Source: Planctomycetaceae bacterium
Lineage (GTDB): Bacteria; Planctomycetota; Planctomycetia; Pirellulales; Pirellulaceae
Assembly: GCA_002702965.1 (NCBI GenBank)
Contig: PADE01000256.1
Span: 7,865-13,490 of the forward strand
Length of the DNA: 5,626 nucleotides
Reading direction: 5' to 3'
Translations under genes and position numbers: made by a program
Notes under the pieces: model-generated
Databases searched by the model: none
What the model saw: the letters and a program-made list of their open reading frames with translations, nothing else
What the model was told of the DNA's origin: nothing
Shown here: positions 1 through 5,626 of the stretch, piece after piece
How the letters are laid out: every line of letters begins with the position of its first letter
Numbering within the stretch: position 1 is the first letter of the stretch

Positions 1-2862
1 GTCCGCGACGGCCTGTTTGGGGTCGATGGTGCCACCGGGGGGAACTTTGAAGAACAAGCCAGCGCCAATATGCACACCACCTCGGGAAGCTCCGCCGGTC
101 TGGCGGGCGTGAGTGAAGATCCCGCCCACCCCGGACAGATCGATCGGGACAAACTGGAAGCGACGCTGGCAGCCGCCAAACCTGCGCAGGGTGGCTACCG
201 CATCGACCACGCCCTGCATTGCCTGCAAGGAGGGCCGGGCTGGCAAACAGGACCGCAAGAGCGCCGCGGCTATGTGATTCCGCAGGACCTCGAGGTGTAC
301 GGTCAGTGGGCCGAAGCGTTGGTCCGCCACCGCTTGATTACGCAGCCCCAGACCGAACATTATTTCCAGTTTTTTGGCGAAATCAGCTTGCTGGGGTACT
401 GGAACCCCCCCGAGTCACTGCGTGCCCCCCGCCGCGAGAGCAGTAATCGGGGAGGCCGCCGAGCCGCGCAACGGTTGATCGATGTGATGACCGCAGCGCA
501 CCGGTCGATCCGCGGCGCAGGGCACAACGTGCGGCTGGGAACGCCCGGGCTGACCAACGCCCTGCAGTGGTCTAACTGGCGGAGCTGGCGCAGTTGGTGG
601 GAACCGATGATCGACCAGTTGGGAGACAAAGTCCGTTTCTACGGCGTCCACTGGTACGACATGACCCCCGACATGTTGCGGATCGAGGCGGGCATCGTTC
701 AGAACGCGCAGGAATTGCGCTGGAACACACGTCACCCGTTGTGTGTCCAGGAGAGCGACTACACCCAAGGGCCGATGGACGATCCGCTCAACGGACCCTA
801 CAACGCGCAGTATCTGTGGACGCTGTTGGAGATGCCCGACAAGGTCGTTTTGAATACGTCGCATGTGCGCGATCTGGGCGGTGAGATGTTCCACAACATG
901 TTCCGCGCCGATCGGCGGCTACCAAAATTCTGGTCGTACTGGATCATGGCCGACCTGCGCGGCGTGATGCGGTCCGTCGCCGTCTCAGCTCCCCCGACGC
1001 GCCCGGAGATTCCCTCGCGGCGCCGCGGAGGAAGGCTGTGGCTGTTCCGTCAAGACCGTGGCATTCGGGCCCACGCCGCCGGCAGCGGTCGTCAGCTGTG
1101 CGCGCTGATTTGGAACGACTCACTCGACCACGAACGCGACCTGGAGGTGGAGTTTCAGCTTCCACCGGGCGCCCAAGTACGCCAGGCCCGCCAGCGCCAC
1201 GTGCTGTTCGATTCTTTGGGCGAAGCCCGTCACGAGACACAACACGGGAGTGGACCGATCGCTTTTCAGCAGGTCGGCGCGCTGGTAACCGTTACGTTAC
1301 CCGCCGCCGCCGACTCGATCCATTCGATCACACTGGAGTGCGACCGCGAGTTGCCCACCGACCGGGAAACCTGGCAGACCGAGGCGTACGGTAGCCAGAT
1401 CCTGTTCCATGTCGGTGGTCGCCAGTCGACCGATGACCAGGTCGCCAACCCTTCGCCGAGCGCTTTCCAACAGCTACCCCGCCCGGAGCTGGTGATCCGC
1501 GCAAAGCTCGACGGAGTCCGTTCCGCAACGCTGCGGGTCGCGCTCGACAAACCGCGCGGGGATTGGGAAGACACGCTGGTCGAACTGAACGGTAAGCTCT
1601 ATCAACTGCCAGTGACCGAACACGTCAAGCGGGTGGCGCTGGCCGAGGTTCCAGTGGATGTCGGCGACCTGGGGGACGGCACCGTGAAACTGCGCTTCCT
1701 GCCCCACGATGGTCTTCCCTACCGCGTCGTCTGGTCGTCGCTGGTGACCAGCAACGCACCACCCGCCAGCGGCCCGCACCCGCTGGTGATTTCGATCGAA
1801 GACAGCTCACCACAGGTGGCCGACGGGCACGGCATCCAGGCCGGTGAACAACGACATTTGACCTGCCACTTCCAAAACACCACCGACCACCCGGTCTCGG
1901 GCCGTATCCGTTGGGTACTGCCTCTCGGTTGGACGCTGTCCGGCGCGGCAGCCGGCGAGATCTCGGTGGCCTCCGGCGAGAGACGGTCGCTGACTTTCCG
2001 GCTGCAACTCGACCCGCACATCCCGGGGGTCTCCTACGACCAGGTCGCGTTGGTCGTCGAACACGCCGCAGGCCGGGTGATTGCCCGCCGCAATTACAAA
2101 CGGAACACGGCGGTACCCTGTCACCGCTTTGCCGAGCCCCCGAGTATCGATGGCGACCTGGCGGACTGGACCCAGCAGGTGCCGGTCTGGCTGCCGGTCG
2201 GCGGGAAACGCGTCCAGGTCTGGACCGGCTGGGACGTCGACCATTTTTATATCGCGGCCAGAATCCCCCAGCAGTCCGTCACATCAAAAACCCTGCCCCG
2301 CAGCCTCGAAGTTCTGCAGGTGTTTCTCGATCTGGGAAACGAGAAAGGGGTCTATAACTACGATGCCAATGACCATCACTTCTGGTTGGTCACCCCCGGT
2401 CTGACATCGCTCGAGAATGCCACGCAGTGGAGACTTCCGCTGACATCTCTGCCGGCCGGAATCGAACTCACCGACGACCAGCAACGACGGGAAATGCGTT
2501 GGCATCGGGCCTATGTCGGCCAGACCATCTGGCAGGGTCCGCTCAGCAAAATGAAGGTACCCGACTGCCCGTTCACGGCGCTGCAGTGTCAGGCCGTGGA
2601 GGGAGGTTACGTGGTGGAAGCTCGTATCGGCGGCGCCTGGAGCTGGTCGAGCCCGGAACAGGCGATCTACGGGTACTGGCCGCAAGTCGGTCAGACGATC
2701 GGTTTCGATTTTGTCTGCGATGATAGCGGAGTCAGTCCACTGGCATCGGCGCGCTATTGGGGTCGGGGCAACGAAACGCTTCACCGTTACTACGTGACCC
2801 ACCCGCGGGAGCAGGTGCGCGGCAATCCGGCCTGCTGGGGGCAACTGCGCTTCCTCCCCTAA
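1..2862 (+). CDS. Modular glycoside hydrolase (clan GH-A-like barrel) with C-terminal CBM9-like domain, 5'-partial
   Basis: The frame is open from the first base to the TAA at 2860-2862, giving 953 visible residues (numbered here from base 1). The ATG at 70 lies inside the catalytic domain and is probably not the start; the start and any signal peptide lie upstream. Residues 1 to about 325 look like most of a clan GH-A TIM barrel: E127 in FFGEIS is the likely acid/base, HWYD (217-220) fits strand 6, E251 in CVQESD is the likely nucleophile, and FWSYW (310-314) fits strand 8. Next come a beta-sandwich (about 340-447), a second beta-rich stretch (about 448-588), a NEW3-like domain (about 593-690) and a CBM9-like domain (about 707-953, opening with IDGDLADW at 716-723 and closing with IGFDF and an aromatic YWGRGN). 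It probably cleaves a polysaccharide by a retaining mechanism outside the cytoplasm. The layout recalls agarase/porphyranase-type enzymes such as GH86, but I cannot fix the family or substrate. Confidence is high for a coding gene, moderate for a glycosidase and low for the substrate. Confidence 0.85.
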   Translation, partial: VRDGLFGVDGATGGNFEEQASANMHTTSGSSAGLAGVSEDPAHPGQIDRDKLEATLAAAKPAQGGYRIDHALHCLQGGPGWQTGPQERRGYVIPQDLEVYGQWAEALVRHRLITQPQTEHYFQFFGEISLLGYWNPPESLRAPRRESSNRGGRRAAQRLIDVMTAAHRSIRGAGHNVRLGTPGLTNALQWSNWRSWRSWWEPMIDQLGDKVRFYGVHWYDMTPDMLRIEAGIVQNAQELRWNTRHPLCVQESDYTQGPMDDPLNGPYNAQYLWTLLEMPDKVVLNTSHVRDLGGEMFHNMFRADRRLPKFWSYWIMADLRGVMRSVAVSAPPTRPEIPSRRRGGRLWLFRQDRGIRAHAAGSGRQLCALIWNDSLDHERDLEVEFQLPPGAQVRQARQRHVLFDSLGEARHETQHGSGPIAFQQVGALVTVTLPAAADSIHSITLECDRELPTDRETWQTEAYGSQILFHVGGRQSTDDQVANPSPSAFQQLPRPELVIRAKLDGVRSATLRVALDKPRGDWEDTLVELNGKLYQLPVTEHVKRVALAEVPVDVGDLGDGTVKLRFLPHDGLPYRVVWSSLVTSNAPPASGPHPLVISIEDSSPQVADGHGIQAGEQRHLTCHFQNTTDHPVSGRIRWVLPLGWTLSGAAAGEISVASGERRSLTFRLQLDPHIPGVSYDQVALVVEHAAGRVIARRNYKRNTAVPCHRFAEPPSIDGDLADWTQQVPVWLPVGGKRVQVWTGWDVDHFYIAARIPQQSVTSKTLPRSLEVLQVFLDLGNEKGVYNYDANDHHFWLVTPGLTSLENATQWRLPLTSLPAGIELTDDQQRREMRWHRAYVGQTIWQGPLSKMKVPDCPFTALQCQAVEGGYVVEARIGGAWSWSSPEQAIYGYWPQVGQTIGFDFVCDDSGVSPLASARYWGRGNETLHRYYVTHPREQVRGNPACWGQLRFLP

Positions 2863-2921
2863 CACCGACCACTGCGATCTGACAACCTGCCAATGACGGA
2901 GATCCTCTGTTCACGGTACCA

Positions 2922-2953
2922 TGGAACTGGCCCCGCGAGGCCGTCCAGTTCCA
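2922..2953. repeat. Perfect 9-bp inverted repeat between the two genes
   Basis: TGGAACTGG (2922-2930) is the exact reverse complement of CCAGTTCCA (2945-2953), with a 14-base loop rich in G and C. It lies 59 bases after the stop of the glycosidase gene and 30 bases before the preferred start of the next gene. As RNA it would form a solid stem in the leader. No T-run follows, so it is not a textbook intrinsic terminator. It could be an operator, a leader hairpin or an mRNA-processing/end signal, or it could be chance. The rest of 2863-2983 shows no convincing -35/-10 promoter to me. Confidence 0.5.
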
Positions 2954-2969
2954 CAATACCGGATGATCC

Positions 2970-2974
2970 GGAAG
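2970..2974 (+). promoter_or_regulatory. Weak Shine-Dalgarno-like GGAAG that favours the start at 2984
   Basis: GGAAG ends 9 bases before the ATG at 2984, a normal spacing. The competing ATG at 2921 has only a GGAG (2898-2901) 19 bases away, which is too far, and the ATG at 2963 has nothing close. The match is partial, so this supports the start choice without proving it. Confidence 0.35.
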
Positions 2975-2983
2975 CGGTTTTGC

Positions 2984-5515
2984 ATGCTCAGTCTGTCAGA
3001 CTCCTCAGCCGGTCCGGTCCGCTCACCCCGCGACCGGTTGTTTCCCTTGTTATTGCTGTTGTTCATCGGCAGCGGCACGGCCGCCCTGACCTACGAAATC
3101 GTGTGGCTGCAATGGTTGCAGCTGATCGTCGGCTCAACGTCGGTCTCACTGGCCATCCTGTTGGGCATCTTCATGGGGGGCATGTGCATCGGATCGCTGG
3201 CGCTGCCGCGACTGGTCAGCCACCAGCGGCACCCACTGGTGGTCTACGCGCTGCTCGAAGTCGGGATCGGTCTGTGTGGCATCGCGATCCTGTTCGGCAT
3301 GCCGATCGTGGAAATGATCTACACGACGTTTGGGCACGGGCCCAAAGGAATCGTGCTGCGCGCCGCGCTGGGCGGGATCTGCCTGCTACCCCCGACGATC
3401 CTGATGGGAGCCACCCTACCGGCGATCGCCCGTTTTGTTGAATCGACCCCGCGCGGTGTCTCCTGGCTCGGTTTCTTTTACGGCGGCAATATTGTCGGGG
3501 CGGTGCTGGGATGTCTGCTGACCGGTTTTTATCTGCTGCGTGTCTACGACATGTCGACTGCCACGTTTGTCGCGGTTGCGATCAACGCCCTGGTGGGGGC
3601 ATGCGCCGCTGGACTGGCCAAACGGCTGCCGCACCGCAGCAGCCCGCCGGAAGCGTTGGCTCCGTCCGCCGGCCGCGCCACCGGGTCGACTTCGCTCTAT
3701 GTGGCAATCGGTCTGTCCGGGATGTGCTCGTTGGGTGCCGAGGTCACCTGGACGCGACTGCTGTCGCTGATTCTGGGGGGCACGGTCTACAGTTTTTCGA
3801 TCATCTTGGCGGTGTTTCTGGTAGGACTGGGGATCGGTAGTGGAGTGGGCGCCGCGCTGGCACGAACCGTCGGCTCCCCCCGCTGGGCACTCGCCGGCTG
3901 CCAGCTGCTGTTGGTCGCCGCGATCGCCTGGACCGCGCACATGATTACCCACTCGATCCCCTATTGGCCGGTCGATCCCCGCCTATCGGCCAGCCCCTGG
4001 TTTACGTTTCAACTCGACCTGGTGCGGGTCGCCTGGGCGATCCTGCCGGCGGCCCTGTTGTGGGGAGCCAGTTTCCCGCTGGCGCTGGCAGCGATCGCGT
4101 ACCACGACGAGGATTCCGGCCGGTTGGTGGGCGGCGTCTATGCGGCCAACACACTCGGATCGATCGTCGGAGCCCTGCTGTTTAGTCTGCTCGTGAGCCA
4201 GCTCGGAACCCACCATGCGCAGCAGATCCTGCTGGGCATCTCCTGCCTCGCCGCGCTGCTGGCGCTCCAACCGATCGCGCACTGGGTGCGGCATCCTAGC
4301 CTGTCGTTCAACGCCTCGGCCGCTGTCGCAGTGTTGGCCGCCGTCGTCGTGGCGTGGAGCATCGCGCCCGTGTCGTGGGGGGTCATCGCATACGGCCGCA
4401 TGAACGGCGTTTTCAGCTACGATTTCGCACCGGGCCTGACCGCCGCGGAGGACATTCCGACCGACCCCGGCACGCCGAACACGTTCTGCCTGTTTACGGC
4501 CGAGGGTACCAACGTCTCGGTAGCGGTAACCCAACGGCGCGACGGGGTTCGCAGCTTCCACGGGGGCGGCAAGGTTCAAGCTTCCAACAAGCCGATCGAC
4601 ATGCGGCTGCAGCGAATGCTGGGACACCTACCGGCACTCGTCCACCCGAACCCACAATCTGCCCTGGTCGTCGCCTGTGGCGCGGGAGTCACCGCTGGCA
4701 GTTTTGTGGTTCACCCGGAAATCCAGCGGATCGTGATTTGCGACATCGAACCGGTCGTCCCGACTTATGTCGCGCCGCTGTTCGCAAAGGAAAACCATGA
4801 TGTGGTAGGACCGGCGAACGCCGATCGAGTCGCTGTCATCCACGATGATGGGCGTCATTTCATTCGCACGACGAAGGAGACCTTCGACATTATCACTTCC
4901 GACCCGATCGATCCTTGGGTCAAGGGTTGCGCGGCGTTGAATACCGTGGAGTACTACCAGCTCTGCAAACAACACCTCAATCCGGGCGGCGTCATGGCGC
5001 TCTGGATGCCGCTCTACGAGATGAACCTCGCCACGCTGCAAAGTGTGATCGCGAGTTTTTTTCAAGTATTTCCCAACGGCACGCTGTGGACCAACGACAT
5101 GAACACCAAGGGCTACGACGCCATCCTGTTTGCGCAAGTAGAGCCCACCCAGATCGACGTCGATCGCCTCGCCGAGCGCCTCGAACGCCCCGACCACCAG
5201 CGCGTCAAGGCCTCGCTGGAAGCCGTCGGCTTCGACTCGATCCATCAGTTACTGGCGACCTATGCCGGCCAGGCACCGCAGATGAAGCCCTGGTCTGCGG
5301 GTGCGAAACTGAATACCGACCGCAACCTGCGTTTGCAGTATCTGGCCGGAATGTCGCTGAATACCTACATCGGTGCAGACCTGCTGAACGGGATCCTCAA
5401 GTACTACCGGTTCCCGGCCAACATCTTTTCGGGGTCCGATCCCCACCTCACACTCCTGCGGCGTTACCTGACCGAAGGGGGCCGACCCGACCCAAATCCA
5501 TTTGGTAGCGACTGA
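2984..5515 (+). CDS. Fused multi-span membrane protein / spermidine-synthase-like domain
   Basis: This reads as 843 residues from the ATG at 2984, ending with TGA at 5513-5515. An in-frame ATG at 2921 would add 21 Arg/Pro-rich residues, but 2984 has the better ribosome-binding signal and avoids the inverted repeat. Residues about 19-461 are strongly hydrophobic with roughly 12-13 likely membrane spans, built as two related halves (37-71 resembles 252-286; 140-185 resembles 359-408). Residues about 499-719 are a spermidine-synthase/methyltransferase-like Rossmann domain: VACGAGVTAG at the nucleotide loop (562-571), CDIEP (586-590) at the acidic strand end, HDDGR (620-624), and TSDPIDPW (638-645) carrying the two Asp of the aminopropyltransferase active site. 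A tail of about 120 residues includes LNTDRNLRLQYLAG, typical of the family known as fused MFS/spermidine synthase. Members are widespread, but their reaction is largely uncharacterised. The putrescine-site Tyr-His-Glu of true spermidine synthases is not conserved here, so classical SpeE activity is doubtful. The likely location is the inner membrane. No functional link to the upstream glycosidase is evident. Confidence 0.9.
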   Translation: MLSLSDSSAGPVRSPRDRLFPLLLLLFIGSGTAALTYEIVWLQWLQLIVGSTSVSLAILLGIFMGGMCIGSLALPRLVSHQRHPLVVYALLEVGIGLCGIAILFGMPIVEMIYTTFGHGPKGIVLRAALGGICLLPPTILMGATLPAIARFVESTPRGVSWLGFFYGGNIVGAVLGCLLTGFYLLRVYDMSTATFVAVAINALVGACAAGLAKRLPHRSSPPEALAPSAGRATGSTSLYVAIGLSGMCSLGAEVTWTRLLSLILGGTVYSFSIILAVFLVGLGIGSGVGAALARTVGSPRWALAGCQLLLVAAIAWTAHMITHSIPYWPVDPRLSASPWFTFQLDLVRVAWAILPAALLWGASFPLALAAIAYHDEDSGRLVGGVYAANTLGSIVGALLFSLLVSQLGTHHAQQILLGISCLAALLALQPIAHWVRHPSLSFNASAAVAVLAAVVVAWSIAPVSWGVIAYGRMNGVFSYDFAPGLTAAEDIPTDPGTPNTFCLFTAEGTNVSVAVTQRRDGVRSFHGGGKVQASNKPIDMRLQRMLGHLPALVHPNPQSALVVACGAGVTAGSFVVHPEIQRIVICDIEPVVPTYVAPLFAKENHDVVGPANADRVAVIHDDGRHFIRTTKETFDIITSDPIDPWVKGCAALNTVEYYQLCKQHLNPGGVMALWMPLYEMNLATLQSVIASFFQVFPNGTLWTNDMNTKGYDAILFAQVEPTQIDVDRLAERLERPDHQRVKASLEAVGFDSIHQLLATYAGQAPQMKPWSAGAKLNTDRNLRLQYLAGMSLNTYIGADLLNGILKYYRFPANIFSGSDPHLTLLRRYLTEGGRPDPNPFGSD

Positions 5516-5578
5516 GGCATTCGAACCCCAGTACGCGCCCCCCCCATCCCATGGAAGGGCGAGCCGCGGTCCCGTTTA

Positions 5579-5598
5579 AGAACTTTCAGAAAAGTTCT
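5579..5598. terminator. 8-bp hairpin downstream of the membrane protein gene, possible transcription end
   Basis: AGAACTTT (5579-5586) pairs exactly with AAAGTTCT (5591-5598) around a CAGA tetraloop, 63 bases after the TGA at 5515. No T-run follows on the + strand, and the stem is AT-rich, so intrinsic termination is only a possibility. A reverse-strand frame open from the window edge ends in TAA at 5578-5576, so the hairpin could instead lie in the 3' end of a convergent gene outside the window. The remaining tail (5516-5578, 5599-5626) shows an 8-C run at 5538-5545 and nothing else I can name. Confidence 0.3.
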
Positions 5599-5626
5599 CT
5601 GGCGGACAAGAGGGGTCCACACACGG

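Noticed and set aside
400..470. Possible compensating frameshifts around the C-runs in the glycosidase (Arg/Pro-rich stretch)
   Set aside because: The frame stays open on both sides and barrel-like sequence resumes at once. A variable loop explains the composition as well as a sequencing error would.
415..894. Minus-strand open frame of 159 codons
   Set aside because: It lies opposite the catalytic core of the glycosidase, where the + strand frame carries the motifs. It shows no independent evidence of coding.
2893..3441. Plus-strand open frame of 182 codons bridging the gap and the start of the second gene
   Set aside because: From 2984 on it is a different frame of the real membrane-protein gene. 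The translation is Arg/Pro/His-rich without hydrophobic or domain structure.
3983..4627. Minus-strand open frame of 214 codons
   Set aside because: The translation is rich in Arg, Gln, Gly and Ala with no domain pattern, and it lies opposite the membrane region of the real gene. It is typical of stop-poor antisense frames at high GC.
4628..5245. Long minus-strand open frame (205 codons) opposite the synthase-like domain
   Set aside because: It is an antisense shadow of a clearly conserved + strand domain in GC-rich DNA. Its translation has no recognisable motif and its range is fully covered by the real gene.
5538..5545. Run of eight C as a possible phase-variation tract
   Set aside because: It lies outside any supported coding frame and has no promoter-like elements beside it. 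A single short homopolymer in GC-rich DNA is not enough.

Overview
The window is GC-rich throughout and holds two large genes on the + strand, separated by 121 bases counted to the preferred start of the second gene. The gene types (a large modular glycoside hydrolase with an appended CBM9-like domain, and a membrane-anchored spermidine-synthase-like protein), the high GC and the weak ribosome-binding signals fit a polysaccharide-degrading planctomycete of the Pirellulaceae type. That assignment is an inference from content, because no rRNA or other marker gene is present.

Layout. Positions 1-2862 are the 3' part of a multidomain carbohydrate-active enzyme whose N-terminus lies outside the window. 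It has a clan GH-A-like TIM barrel with two candidate catalytic glutamates, two beta-sandwich stretches, a NEW3-like domain and a C-terminal CBM9-like domain. Positions 2863-2983 are non-coding under the preferred start of the next gene and contain a perfect 9-bp inverted repeat. Positions 2984-5515 encode a fused protein: a multi-span membrane region built from two related halves, followed by a spermidine-synthase/methyltransferase-like domain. Positions 5516-5626 are a short tail with an 8-bp hairpin and no supportable gene.

The genes share a strand, but nothing in the sequence ties their functions together. The first probably acts outside the cytoplasm on a polysaccharide. The second sits in the inner membrane with a probably cytoplasmic enzyme domain of unknown substrate. 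I see no CRISPR array, mobile element, tRNA, rRNA or toxin-antitoxin or defence module. I do not see a new multi-gene system here. The points most worth a second look are the unassigned glycosidase family, the altered substrate pocket of the aminopropyltransferase-like domain, and the two inverted repeats.
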